Shown: positions 11,123 to 22,573, counted from the stretch's first letter. The stretch is DNA of 42,482 nucleotides from Purshia tridentata (GCA_003254885.1 QANT01005888.1:1-42482); one strand, 5' to 3'. A program made the numbers and translations. The notes: a model not told the origin generated them from the letters alone.

Positions 11123-11981
11123 ATGTCTTGGTCTTGGGCTCGAGCCCAGATAATTCCGTCGCCCACACTAGAGTTGCGACAAAGGGCCTATGCTAAGGTA
11201 ACGGGTCCTAAGCGGAGAGATCGAGTTCGTGGTTATTCCCTTGGGGCGACTCCTGATATGGTGCCATGGTTAGAAACTTGGGAGGCATCATTATCTCAAG
11301 GACCAAGAAAAAGGGATCGTGAGTATTATGAGATGAAGGCAAAATGTGATGAGGTAAATGGAAAATATGAAGACATGAAGGAAAAATGTGAAGACATGAA
11401 GGTAAAATATGAAGACGTGAACAAGCAATTACAACAGTCAGCAGAAGAGATGGCTCAGATGAGAGCGTTACTACAACAATCATTGCCCCATTTGTATAGT
11501 TCTTCACTGGAGTCACAACAGCAGCAAGCTTCTCAACATCAGAGTTCTCAGCAGCAGCAACAGAGTTTTCAACAGCAGCAACAGGGTTCTCAGCCAGCAG
11601 CAACAGATTTCTCAACAGCAGCCACCCCGTTATTACTATGGGCCAGTACCAACCTACCTTAATTCACCATCTTATGTGCAGCCGTCTTTTATGCAGGCAA
11701 GTCCTCAGTCACAGTCACCCCAGTTTTATTATGGGCCACCACCATACCCACCATGTGGTGCTACTGGAATGCTTAGTGATAGTACATCAGCTGGCTCGGC
11801 ATCACGTGACTCAACTCGATTGAATGGTGAGATTTCAGTTGGCTTAACATGTGGGTCGCATGGGATTCTTGGTGAGACTCCATCTACCTCTACACCACGA
11901 GGAATTAGAGGGATGCTTGGGGAGGCTCAGATTGAACCAACAAATTTAATGGATCAATTTCTACAGGCTGATCGGCGTTGA
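11123..11981 (+). pseudogene. CACTA-2 transposon protein, C-terminal part (coiled coil, Gln-rich tail), frameshifted
   Basis: The frame opens with a segment including AYAKVTGPKRRDRVRGYSLG, which resembles the block just before the coiled-coil tail in many plant CACTA second-gene proteins. A heptad-like region with three near repeats (KAKCDEVNGKYEDMKEKCED...) follows, then a Gln/Ser-rich tract with (Q)n blocks. One extra C in the TCTCAGCCAGCAG stretch near 11593 shifts the frame. The second frame continues with Tyr/Pro/Gln-rich sequence (YYYGPVPTYLNSPSY) and a final segment ending DQFLQADRR at the TGA (11979-11981). The upstream part of the gene is missing, so the ATG at 11123 is not the real start. 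I infer an accessory DNA-binding or scaffold role only from position. Confidence 0.6.
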
Positions 11982-12299
11982 GAGGAGTAGACATATGTGA
12001 GTGTCTTCATTTTTTGTTATTTGATTTTGTAGCGGCAGAATTATGTGTGACGCTAGTACTTTTTTATGTTATTTATAATTTTTCAATAAGGGTGTAATAT
12101 ATTGGTACAATTGACATTGTTCATGATGCTCAGATTTATTAATAATATTTTTTGGGATTTATTGATTAATAATTTTTTTTTTTTAGTTGAAGACTAATAT
12201 CAAATAAATATCATATGTCAAAAAAAAAAAAACAAGTTAATTATGTTTGTAGGTGTGAACAAAATAATTTTTAATTTTCAGATTAATTTTTAATTTAAT

Positions 12300-12861
12300 T
12301 TTAAATAATAATAGAGGCAAATGCTAAGCGCCTCTAAAATAATTCAAACTTCATCACAAAATAAATATGAGGCAGATACTAAAGTGCCTCAATAATTGTT
12401 TTGAATTAATTTGGGGTGGTTGTTATCCGCCCCTAATTTATTTTGAAATAAATTTATAATAATAATAGAGGCGAATGATAAGTGCCTCTAAAATAATCAC
12501 GGAATTAATATGGGGCAGATAATAAGTGCTCCAACAATTTTTTTGAATAAATTTGGGGTGGTTGTTATTTGCCCTTTTTTAATTTTCAAATAAAATAGAG
12601 GCACTTATTATTTGCCTCTAAGTAAAAAAATAATTTGGTTCTAATTAAAAATAGAGTCAAATAAATATCTGCCCCTATTTATATTGGGGCGGATAGATAG
12701 TAACATTCGCTCCTAAATTAATTAGTGACATTCACAATAGGGGCGCTTATAATTTCTGCTACTCCCACCGCCCCTATGCCATTTAGGGGCGTTTATCCGC
12801 CCTTACTATTTTTTTTAAGGGCGAATCATTTTTGCCTCTATAACCTATTTTTCTTGTAGTG
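12300..12861 (+). repeat. CACTA-2 subterminal repeats and right end
   Basis: Arrays of GAGGCAAATGCTAAGCGCCTC-like and GGGGCGGATA-like motifs appear in direct and inverted orientation. They end at TTCTTGTAGTG (12851-12861). Each motif is itself a small hairpin (GAGGC...GCCTC). Confidence 0.8.
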
Positions 12862-13130
12862 ATCACTTCTACTGAAATTTGGGAAATAAAGAAATTTAAT
12901 TATTATAATACTTTGTCTTTATATTACTAACTTTGATATTATTATCAATGCAGGTAACAAAGTTGCTAATGCTTCATTTGAGACATTTTTAGTGCTTTCA
13001 GTTTTTGTTTGTTTGTTTGTGTGTTTACTTTCCTTTTGGGGGGGTTTGCTTACTTTCCTTACTTGATTGTGCATGCATGTAGTTTATTTCTTATACATTG
13101 AGGGCAATGTATCATTTAAGTTTGGGAGGA

Positions 13131-13266
13131 ATAGGCAAGCTGTTTTAAAAGGGAGTTTTAGAAAAAAAAAAAAAAAACTTTTTGTTTTAGAGTCCAAAAT
13201 AGGCAAGCTGTTTTAAAAGGGTGTTTTCGAAAAAAAAAAAAAAAAATTTTTGTTTTAGAGTCCAAA
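13131..13266. repeat. 68-bp direct duplication with A-runs
   Basis: ATAGGCAAGCTGTTTTAAAA...TTGTTTTAGAGTCCAAAA occurs twice head to tail (about 13131-13198 and 13199-13266). The copies differ by a few bases and in A-run length. Confidence 0.85.
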
Positions 13267-14780
13267 AGCCCTAAGAACCGATCCTAATTGCATTGGGGTT
13301 GCTCTTTTGGGTACTAAAGTAAAATGCAACTCCTTGAGTGTTGATTCAATTTCAGTTTGGATTTAACTCTCTAGGGTTCTTGCAACATGTGTTTTTAAAG
13401 TTTCCCAACACCTGACATGATTGTATGGCTGTAGACTTGCATTGTTAGCCTTGTACATGATATCTTTATTCACCTTGTTCATTTGATGTTACATGCTTAT
13501 TTTACAACTCCATGTGATCTATATTTCTTTTTCATGAACTTGTGTAGTGATATGCATGTTAAGTATGTTATATACTGGTTAGAGTAGACTTATGACCCTT
13601 GTGAGCTATTGAGCCTGTTCTTTAATTCTTGAGTGTGCGCGCCACTCTAATCTGATTCTTGTCAATTAAGTCGTTATTTTGATCTCATTATTCATTCATT
13701 TGGTCATACACTTGAAATGCACATAATTTGAATCATTTTATAACTTCTCTTTTATTCTATTTGAAGCATTTGGAGATTACATTGTGCCAAGGAGATGATT
13801 TTAGGCCATGTTTCTTTACCCCTTTAGCCAAAAAGCCAGCCACATTGCGTTTACCACTAGCTAGCCACTTTGAGCCTTCAATTAGCCTTTCTTTGTTACC
13901 AAACACCTATACTTAACCCTAAGTTTGGGGGAGTTACACTCCCTATCCCGTTTACCCTTATACTATGGTTTTTGGTTGTATAAGAATTGGAGGGTGCAAA
14001 ATAAGTGATTGTGCATGACTTGAAGCAAAAGAAAAGAAAAAGTGCTCAAAAAGACCATGCCGATGCCAAGAAAGAAGAAAAAGAAACAAGCTAACAAAAG
14101 AAGCTTAAGGCCGGTGAAAACGAGAGCGAAAAGTTCAAAATTCAAGTTATAAAGTGCAAATAAGCAAGGTATGCCCTAACTGTGTTACAAATTCCATAGT
14201 ACTAGCCATTGTGTTTTTCCTTTCATTTCAATACCATAACCTAACCCGAAGCCTTCATTACAACCCATAAAAGTCCTTTATGATCCAAGGTAAGGTGTAA
14301 TCCTTTGGTGTGGAGATTGAATAAGAGAGAAGCATATGATTAGTGATTCCATTTCAAGTTCATTGGCATTCATTCATGAGATCACACTTTAACTATTTGT
14401 GCCTTGTTTATTTAATGCTAATGTGAACTTGTATATATATTCTCACATTACCTGAGAGCACATAAATCAACCCAATTTCTGAGTGTTTATTGCTGAGAGT
14501 ATGCCTAGTGAGGATTGGAGTTGAATTTAACTTGTTTATAACTTATCTTGACTGTTTATCTAACACATGGGTTTATGCAAGGGATAGTATGGAGGACAAT
14601 GGAGAAGTAAGGTATACATTGTAGCTATCACTTGAATTCGATGGATGACTGATACATGTGCTTTGCTTGCGATAATTGATACTAGCCGCATACATGAATT
14701 CATTTGTTGGGAAGCAGTCGTTTTTTGAGTCAGTCTTTGAGTCTTTGTTTTATTTTCTTTGCTCGAGGACTAGCAAAGCC

Positions 14781-14794
14781 TAAGTTTGGGGGTG
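14781..14794 (+). other. Polypurine tract of the gypsy element
   Basis: TAAGTTTGGGGGTG lies directly before the TGTTGAGGG start of the LTR. This is the expected place for plus-strand priming of reverse transcription. Confidence 0.65.
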
Positions 14795-14939
14795 TGTTGA
14801 GGGTGCATTTGTGCATGTTTTTATATGCTAACTTCCTACCCTAGAGCGCTAGAACTTGGCGTTTTGTGTGTTTTTGCTTTGTTTCTGTCTTTTGTAGGTC
14901 AAATGAAGCAATTATGAAGAAAGAAGCTAAAAGAACCAA

Positions 14940-15240
14940 AATTGGACAATTCCTGATCAAACTAGGAAAACTGAAGAAATCCTGGAGGAACTAGTAAAGC
15001 TGAAATCCTACTCAAACAAGGAATCCTAGCCAAACCAGGAAAACCTTCAATGTCCAGGGCCAGAAATGAGAAATCCTAGTTGAACTAGGAAAACCAAATC
15101 CTAGTGAGACTAGGAAAGGTAAATCCTAGTGGGACTAGGAAAGGTAAACCCTAGTTGGACTGAAAAGGGAAATCCTAATTGCATTAGGAAAACCTATTCC
15201 TAGTTGGACTAGGAAAACCTAACCCTAGTTGGACAAAGTT
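14940..15240. repeat. CCTAGT...ACTAGGAAA short tandem array in the LTR
   Basis: About nine degenerate units of AATCCTAGTTGNACTAGGAAA. Each is an imperfect hairpin because CCTAG and CTAGG are complementary. It sits upstream of the TATA box, so it could act as a U3 enhancer repeat; this role is inferred. Confidence 0.75.
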
Positions 15241-15514
15241 TCCTAGTGGACCAAGGAATGTTGGGCCAAGGTCAAATGGGTTCTAGAAGCTTCAATGGGC
15301 TCAAGTTTTCATCACATGAAGGATTGGGTCTAAAGTGGCATGCGCATGGACCAAGGGAGAGGCCCACACGCATGCAAGGGAAGAGGCGCAAGGAATGGGC
15401 TTAAGTGACTAGCCATGCCGCAAGCCCACTTGGGGAAACCCTAAACCCTACTTTCCTATTTGTGCCGCAAGTTACCTAGTCCTTGGAGGCCAAGGAATCA
15501 GCACCTCCTCACTC

Positions 15515-15525
15515 CTATATAAAGG
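15515..15525 (+). promoter_or_regulatory. TATA box of the gypsy LTR
   Basis: CTATATAAAGG lies in a CT-rich context about 720 bp into the LTR and upstream of a GA/CT-rich leader. It is the best TATA match in the LTR and would set the U3/R border roughly 30 bp downstream. Confidence 0.6.
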
Positions 15526-16710
15526 CCTCCTCTCCCCATTATTTGACATGAACTTTCACATCTAGAGAGCTACACATCTTTACACCACAAAATCAGAATT
15601 CTATATTTTTAGAGAGAAAGAGAGAGAGTGTGCCGCAAGCAAGCCAAGCCAAGAGAGAGAGTGTGTCGTGCAGCCCTAGAGGTTCAAGAGGAGGCCGTGA
15701 CACCCTTGCTGCCCCAGCCTTGCCGTGAGCATTAAGGAGGACCCCCCTGCTGCCCTAGCCTTGCTGCAAGCTCCCTAGCCCTTGCCGTGACTTCCTTGTG
15801 GTTTCCTTCTTCCTTTTTCATGCTCTTTGCATTGTTTTATTATTTTTAAGTGTTAATTAAGACCTTGAACATGGATTGGCAGTTTGTTTATTCAATTAAA
15901 TATTTTATTTACATGTTCATGTCTTAGTCACTTTTATGCATTGTTAAGATAAAGATGAAGCCTCTATTTATGTTCAATGTTTGAAGTATGATTTCTGGAA
16001 TTAATGATGACGGTACTTACATAAAATCCTATTACCTAATTAAACAAGGCACTAGTTGTAGAGTCTTTAGGACTGGCCACCTTAAGGATAAGCATCTAGT
16101 GATGTTATAAAATTGAATAAACTCGAAATGATGACAATTTTAGAAGTAACAAACAGCCGCTTAAGCAACGGTTGTGGTAATAGTATTCGTATGGTAGCGC
16201 CGTGTACATTTGGTTGGAAAGGGGGTCTGCGTGTTTGACATCTTCATAGAACTTGATGACTCTTGCATGGGTGATTGCCCTAGTTTATCTAGGAACATGC
16301 ACGTTAACTTGCTAGGGTAGGCCCGATAAGCTCTTAGTATATGCATAAGGAAGGTATAACGCCAAAGGGAAATAGCCAAAGCCTTTGGTAGTCAAACTTT
16401 ATGTTCGTAGTCTTTTGAAATTGCATGATTATCATATTAGTTGATCATTGATAGTTTGGTGGATTCTGATGCTTAACAATGCCATGAAAGTGTGTGTGTG
16501 TGTGTTAGAGTGTGTATGTGAGTTTTGACCTTAAATCTAAACCCCCATGCCGTGTGTGTGTGTTGTGAATAAGCTGAATTGATTTGATGTTATTTACCTA
16601 TTCCCTGTGGGATCGACCTTGTTATTTGCATGCTTTGCTACGCCGTGATTTGTGCACTTGCGAGTAAACTTAGAATTGAGTATTTATTTGGTTCTAAGAA
16701 AACACAATCA

Positions 16711-17794
16711 ACTGTCGTCCTTCTTCGTCATTTTCGACCAGTTTTGGCTTGACTTCCACTCAATTTTAGGTGGGTTTTCTCCCCCTCTCCTCCATCTTCA
16801 ATTGCCCTTTTGTTGTGTTGTTTAATTTTGGGTATTTCAGAAATTTGAAAGTTAGGGATTTAGGCCCCAAATTGGAAATCCTTCAATTTACAGTTTGGGT
16901 GCTAAATTGAGGTCGGGTTAGTTAATTTCCAACCTTGGGAACCCTCAATTTTGGTTTAGAACCCTGAATTTCAAGAAAAAATTGAAGGAATTGGAAATTG
17001 GTGACTGTGGGGTTATGCCATTTCGGGTTTCTGCTTGAAATTTGGGGAATTGGAAGCTATCTTGTGGTATTTTAGTTAATTTCCACCCTTTAGAAACTCA
17101 ATTCGAAGTTTGGTTTGACGGGTTTAAAGAGAAGTGAAGCATTTGTGATTTTTGGGGGTTAGAAACACCACTTTGTTTGGTATTGGGGTTGGTAAGATCC
17201 CTTAACCACTAATTCTAGGATTTATTGTCAACTTTAGACCTTTTTTTTAAGCGGGTTATTAACTTTGGTTTGATTGGAAGAGATTAGGGTTGATGAAACC
17301 CCAATTTATTGGTTTTTGGACACTTTGAACTTCAAACTAATAGTGTAATTATCTCTTTTCTTATAGGGGTTACACCTGAGACTGAAGGCAACCCAGCCAA
17401 GCAGCGAAATTAGATCTCTTGACTATGAGTGGACTTTGTTTTAATAAAGTTTATTGAATTTCAAGTTGAATCTTATTTTTCTTATGTTGCGTTGGTCATG
17501 AATTTCAATTTTCGAAATTGATTTTTGGAATCTTAATTATTATTGAATGAGTTTGGCGGATTGATTTTACTTATCAATTTATTGGGATTGAGGCTTCTTT
17601 GAAAATAATTTAAATGGTGGTTTCCTTGGGCAGTTATTGATTTTCAAAGTCTTCAAATGAGTTATACAATTTTGATTGGAGTGATTGGAGGAGTGTTGGT
17701 TTTAATTTTTTTTAAGCACCCATTTAATACCCATTCAGCATATTGGAATTGTATAGGTCTTTGGGACCCATCTCGATGCACACTTAGGCTTTGG
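16711..17794 (+). mobile_element. LTR-family copy E, first visible part (5' end missing)
   Basis: From 16711 the sequence matches the part of copy C starting near 23255 (CAATTTTAGGTGGGTTTTCTCC against GATTTTTGGTGAGTTTCC) and runs in the same orientation. Its first 700 bp are missing because the gypsy LTR ends at 16710. The copy is more diverged than A-D; the middle exon-like island reads TTATAGGGGTTACACCTGAGAC (17361-17382), closest to copy D. It stops at 17794, where copy B was inserted, and resumes at 20583. Confidence 0.75.
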
Positions 17795-18482
17795 TGACAG
17801 GACCCTCCCCGAATTCCACCCTGGAACTCGGAGTGATCCTACGGGCATCCAATATCAAGGAAAATCCTACCGAAATTTCGGCAGAACCTCCCCTGAAATT
17901 GGACGAACCCTTTCTCCATGAAGACTTGCAAAACACTTCTAAACCAGCTCCTCTACCACAAGCAAGGGTCTCCGACCCAAATTTCAAAACCAATTACTTA
18001 AGTTTTCATTAGGTTATCAGAGCTGCACTACAAAATTTACTAAGAAGACAAAATTTACAAGAATAATTGGTTCCTACAAATTTCAAAGTTCTTCGCTAGA
18101 CTGCCTCGACGTCTTTGGCTCGACCGTTCCACCGCTACAACCTGGGGGAAAATTTAAAATCACAAAAAGGTATAAATCTAATGAGTTAACTCAGTGAGTG
18201 GACATAAACCAAAATAAGTATTTATGAACTTTTACTTTCAAATTCCTTAGAATTTCACAAACTTTCCTTGAATTCCCCCAGTTTTAAAATCACTTTCATA
18301 AAATCCACTGAAAACTCTGTTCTAAATTTCCGCATCTGAAATCCGTTTTGAAAACTCTGATAAATTGATAAAGTTGGTCAAGCTCTCAAAATATTAATTA
18401 AGAACTGAAATTTGTATCCAGCAAGAATTATTTTGTAAACTGTTTCGATAAAGAAACCTCTCACCCAACAGTTACCCACCGA

Positions 18483-18616
18483 ACCTGCCGTACATGCGCA
18501 GGGCCCACGACCTGCCGTACGCATGCAGGGCCAATATCCTGCCGTACATGTGCAGAGTCAGGGTCTGTCATACACATACAGGGCCAATATCCTACCGTAC
18601 GTGCACGCAGGGCCGC
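18483..18616. repeat. Tandem GTACATGC array, copy B
   Basis: About four units with near-palindromic cores GTACATGCGCA, GTACGCATGCA, GTACATGTGCA and GTGCACGCA, each followed by GGGCC or a variant. It corresponds to the copy A array with two fewer units. Confidence 0.85.
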
Positions 18617-20202
18617 CCCCAAAGGGCAAGGCATCCCGACACACGGCCCAAAGCCTATATGTGTGCCTTGATGGGTCCCAAAGACCTATGAAAGCTGATA
18701 ATCTGAAGGGTACTGCGAAGGGTGGTTTGAAAATCCTTTTCCCATAAATCTCTTTTCGCCCATAAAAGCATATAAACTTTCTAATATTGTGAAATCATTA
18801 TAAAATCCCTTTTTCGATAACTAAACCTGTAATATTTCAAGATACGAATAACCACATATGTTTACTTTGAGAAATCAAAACGTTTCCAAAATCTAACCAG
18901 TCGAATAAGTTATCACGAAAAATAGTTACCAAACATATCAAATCTATTTCCAAGCATAAATTCTCAAACCATGCTCAAGAATCAATTAATATTCTCAATT
19001 AAAAAAACTCAATTAAAACTAAAAATATAAATATGAATTTAATTCATGAAATTCATAAAATAGTTTAGGAAACGAAGTCCACTCACAGAGATAGCCTAGT
19101 CTTGGTCTCCAAATGGATCGTCCTTGAACTCGGGAGTGTCGCCTAACACGATAACGGTAAGGCGTTAGAATAATATTCAATTTAATAACTACAAACTAGA
19201 ATTCTAGGCTTTTCGCTCCACAATTCAAATTTAAATCCTAAACTTACTTATTTTCCTTCTTGACTCAACCCCAACACTACTAACTCATTTTTATCCCGTT
19301 AAACTTCTCCCAATAACCTTCATTGCTACAGAACTCGACCGAGGGTCGTCCAGAGGTCGTTTCGACAACCAAAAAGTGTCTAACTTCACCTCAAAATCAC
19401 CATTTCTCCGATTTTCTTCAAATTAACTATTCTAAACCTCAATAGATCATTCCTAAAGGTGGAAATTATGCCCAATTCCAATTAAATCACCATAAACACC
19501 TTAAATTTATAGAAATTCCGAAATGGGCATAAGCACCAACGACCAAACTTCCCATTTCCTCAATAATTTCCTAAATTTCTCGTTCTAAACTTCGATTAGA
19601 GGTTTCTAATGACGGAAATTACCTAAAACACCCAACAATTTGATTCCATTTCAAACACCCATGCTAAACCCGAAATTAGCCTCAAATCCCCAAATTCAAT
19701 CTCTCACAATTTCTCAAAATTTAACCACTAAATTATAGGGGAAGAAAAGCCCATGAAAGGAGGGAGGAAACTCACCAAAAATTTGGGCCAATCGTGGCCG
19801 GAAATAGCCGGAATCGGCGGAGAGAACTCGCAGGGCAGCTGGCTTCCCGAGCCCCTTGCTGCGTGTGGGAGCGACGGCCGGCGAGGGGAAGCTTGCGGAG
19901 GGACGGTCAGCGGCTGGGGAGTGCTTCACGGCCGTCCCGTCGTCTGGTGGCGCCGGAATTAGCTGGAGCTGGAAGCTCCAGCCGCGCGCAAGTGGGGAGG
20001 AGAAATCGGAAGAGAGAGAGAGAGAGAAAAGGGGGCTGGGGCGTCGGGTGGTCGCTGGCCGACGAATGGCGACGTCGCCGGCGGGTCTAGGTGGCCGGAA
20101 GGGCTGAGGGGTCGCGCAGGGAAGGGAGAAAGTGAGGGAGGAGTCGGGCTGGCTGGGCTTGCTGCCTGCGCGTGGAGAGGGGAGAGATATAGAGAGGGAG
20201 AG

Positions 20203-20225
20203 GAATATTCTAGAATTTTCTGGAA
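20203..20225. promoter_or_regulatory. Heat-shock element, five perfect modules (copy B)
   Basis: The pattern GAA-TA-TTC-TA-GAA-TT-TTC-TG-GAA is unbroken, with a further near-module TTA at 20228. On the minus strand a TATA-like CTATATCTCTCC (about 20180-20191) follows within 15-20 bp, then CT-rich and GC-rich leader, which suits a minus-strand promoter. Confidence 0.75.
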
Positions 20226-20582
20226 TATTAAATGCCATTTCCTCAAAATTACAAGTTTGCCCCTCACTTTGAACCTCCGTATTTCTCAAACCGTAGCTCC
20301 AAATGACGCATGCTATGTGTCTACGAACTCGTGAAGTCGAGCTCTACGCAACCATGTCGAAGTCAACTCTAAACTCAAAATAATTTAAAAAGTCAACCTT
20401 GAGCTCTTTTATCACGTTCATAACTTTTTAACCGTAACTCTAAATCACCCATGCCGCGTGTCAATGAACTCGTGAGCTCAAAACCTTCCTAACAGACCCA
20501 AGGTCAAAGCTAGAATCTTACTAGAACCAAAAGTCAACGTTGGGCCCTATTACAATGTACTTAAAAGGTACGGGTCGTTACA

Positions 20583-21457
20583 TTTGGGCAGTGTGCCGAG
20601 ATGCCTTGCCCTTTTGGGGTGACCCTGCGTGCACATACGGCAGTTTTAGTGGCCCTACATGTGTATGATGGATCTTGACTCTGTACATGTACGGCAGGTT
20701 ATCGCCCTGCATGCGTACAGCAGGCTGTGGGCCCTGCGCATGTATGGCAAGTTATATGGGTAACTTGGGAGTGAATCGTGTGAATGAGTTGCTCAACTTA
20801 ATTTTATAATTTTCTTGTACTTGGAAACTTGTTGTCTTTTTGTGATTAAATTTCCTCTGTTTATAAAGTTTAGTTATTTTCAAAGTTATGTTTACTCTTT
20901 ATTTGAAACGATTGGTAAACGAATTTATTCAATCAATTTTAAAACTGGGGGTTTTCTTAGAGCGTTTGTGAGGTCTTAGAGTAAGTGGTTTTTAAACAGG
21001 TCTTCATTGGACTTCTTGGTCTCATAAAGTTTATCTTACTTTTGTCCACTCACTGGGTTGTCTCACCTTTTGCTTTGTGTTGTTTTAAATGTTTTTCCCC
21101 TAGGTAGCCACAGTGTTACAGTTGAGCCAACACACGTCGAGGACATTCTTGCTTTTGCTACCTTGTAAAATCTTATTTTTTTCGGTTGTATTAACTTTTA
21201 ATTGTTTGAACGGTAGACAGCTCTAATGACTCTCTGGAAACTAAGTTTCACCCTTTGTTTTACTGTAAATTTGGGTCGGAGACCCTTTGGTTGTGGTAGA
21301 AGAGCTGTGTGTTTAGAAGTTCTTTCATAGGTTTCTTTAAATGAGGTAGTCCAATTTCAGGGGAAGTTCTGCTAAATTTTCGGTAGGATTTTCTTGATAT
21401 TGGATTCCTGCAGGATCACTCCGAGTTCTAGGGTGGAATTCGGGGTCGGTCCTTTCA
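20583..21457 (+). mobile_element. LTR-family copy E, second part (3' end)
   Basis: Continues copy E after the inserted copy B: TTTGGGCAGTGTGCCGAGATGCC, then the tandem array (20621-20755), the conserved TAGCCACAGTGTTACAGTTGAGCC island and the terminus GGGGTCGGTCCTTTCA. It abuts pararetroviral sequence at 21458. The missing 5' end prevents a target-duplication test; the right flank pentamer is ATAAG. Confidence 0.8.
20621..20755. repeat. Tandem GTACATGC array, copy E
   Basis: Four diverged units (GTGCACATACGGCAG, GTACATGTACGGCAG, GCATGCGTACAGCAG, GCGCATGTATGGCAA) in inverted orientation relative to copies A, B and D. Confidence 0.8.
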
Positions 21458-22527
21458 ATAAGTAAGTTTTTTCAAAATTCTATAAGGATCCATATCAGGG
21501 ATCTCATCTTCAATGTAAAAGATCATACTTGTTGGAGATTTGTGGAAATAAAGACTTTTTTATGGTTTTGAAGATCCAGCAAGGGATTTGAGAAGTGGTG
21601 GCCTTTGCAAGGCTTGAAAACTATTTGTCACAGGAATGTTTTGTCCAAGGACATTGATGAAACTTTGGGAAGAACTTGGCACCTCTTTTGTGATTTGGGG
21701 TTTTTGGGCATAGTACTCTTTTGAAGAAGGAGAAGCCTTCTTGCTAATTTTCCTTGTAGAAACTCTTTGGTAAGAAAATCAGGAAGGGAATTTTGATCAC
21801 CTTTAATAAATTCAAGATCAAAATCAAATAGTAATAGTAAAGCTTGCCAACGAGCAAAAATTTGTTCTGCTACCAAATTTTGAACTTTTTTTCTAAAACA
21901 TTTTTTGCTGCTTTGTAGTCAATTCGTAAAAGAAATTTTTGATTGAGAATATCATCTTCAAACTTTGTGATACATAACACTATAGATAAAATTTCCTTAT
22001 TAATAGTACTATAATTGGTCTGAGCTGGGTTCCAACATCCTGAGGTGAATCGGACTAATTGTTCAGGACTATCTTTCGAGGATTTTTGTTTTAAGATTCC
22101 TCCATAGCCTAAGTTAGAGGCATCTGTTTCAACTATTTTGAAGGCAAATTTATCTGGGAGACTAAGACAGGGAAGATTCTTGATGTAGGTTTTGACCGTT
22201 TTAACCACTTGGGTGTGTTCTTTTGACCAAGAAGGTGGATTTTTCCTAAGTCTTTGATAAAGGGGTTTGTAGAGAATGGTTAGTTTTTGGATGAAGTTAG
22301 AGACATAATTTAAACATCCTAAAAATCTTTGTAACTGGGTTTTGTTTTTGATTTCATCAGGAAACTTGTCTACAAATTCAATTGATCTTTCAATTGGGAC
22401 AATGGTATTTTGGTAGATATGGTGTCCTAGGTATCTAATTTTAGTTTGGAAAAGAGTAATCTTTTAGACAGAAAGAACTAAACCATTATTTTCGATGATT
22501 CTAAAAAAATGGTTTAGATGCTTCCAG
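21458..22527 (-). pseudogene. Endogenous pararetrovirus, end of RT and RNase H domain (decayed)
   Basis: Reading right to left, the frame continues the reverse transcriptase of 25225-25839 after the inserted LTR copy C. It passes through the RT thumb region and then an RNase H domain. RNase H acidic positions are visible in the motifs ETDAS, KEIL and RIDYKA, and in the final SLPDFL block typical of Caulimoviridae. It is broken by an in-frame TAA near 22464 and a frameshift near 21875-21885. It ends against LTR copy E at 21457. The family assignment (Caulimoviridae) is firm; the genus (Petuvirus or Florendovirus-like) is a guess. Confidence 0.85.
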
Positions 22528-22573
22528 TGTAACAATCCGTACCTTTTAAGTAATTTTTAAATGGGGTCCAAAG

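Larger units (their letters stand above)
11006..12861 (+). mobile_element. CACTA transposon 2, right-end fragment
   Basis: This stretch holds the 3' coding part of a CACTA gene (11123-11981), a 3' flank, subterminal repeats (12300-12850) and a terminus TTTTTCTTGTAGTG, the inverse of CACTACAAGAAAAA. Its terminus and repeats differ from CACTA-1, so it is another family. The left part is absent here because CACTA-1 probably inserted into it. That would be confirmed by finding the other half beyond the left edge of the window. Confidence 0.75.
12862..14794 (+). other. 3' internal region of a Ty3/gypsy retrotransposon (non-coding)
   Basis: No retrotransposon protein could be read here. The phrase ACATTGAGGGCAATGT...TTTAAGTTTGGGAGG (13095-13129) and the repeated TAAGTTTGGGGG blocks (13919, 14781) are typical of the sequence after pol in plant Athila/Tat-type gypsy elements. 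The last one is the polypurine tract next to the LTR. A 68-bp direct duplication with A-runs lies at 13131-13266. The ORFs at 13728 and 13963 have no recognisable content. Confidence 0.6.
14795..16710 (+). mobile_element. Ty3/gypsy 3' LTR (about 1.9 kb)
   Basis: Starts TGTTGAGGGTGCATTT right after a polypurine tract and ends ...AAAACACAATCA where LTR-family copy E resumes. Internal landmarks are a CCTAGT/ACTAGG repeat array (14940-15240), a TATA box CTATATAAAGG (15515-15525) followed by CT- and GA-rich leader, and the phrase TTCCCTGTGGGATCGACC near the 3' end, common in Athila/Tat LTRs. The 5' LTR is outside the window. The right flank pentamer ACTGT is available for checking the target duplication. 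Confidence 0.7.
17795..20582 (-). mobile_element. Large solo-LTR-like unit, copy B, inserted into copy E
   Basis: TGACAGGACCC...GGGTCGTTACA, 2788 bp, flanked by TTTGG on both sides (17790-17794 and 20583-20587). Removing B plus one TTTGG restores the GGCTTTGGGC..GTGTGCCG sequence seen uninterrupted in copy C near 24331-24351. This proves B inserted into E with a 5-bp target duplication, as an LTR retroelement does. It contains the tandem array (18483-18616), splice-like islands, GC-rich leader (19740-20170) and a five-module heat-shock element (20203-20225). No internal coding domain remains, so a solo LTR is the simplest reading. Confidence 0.9.
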
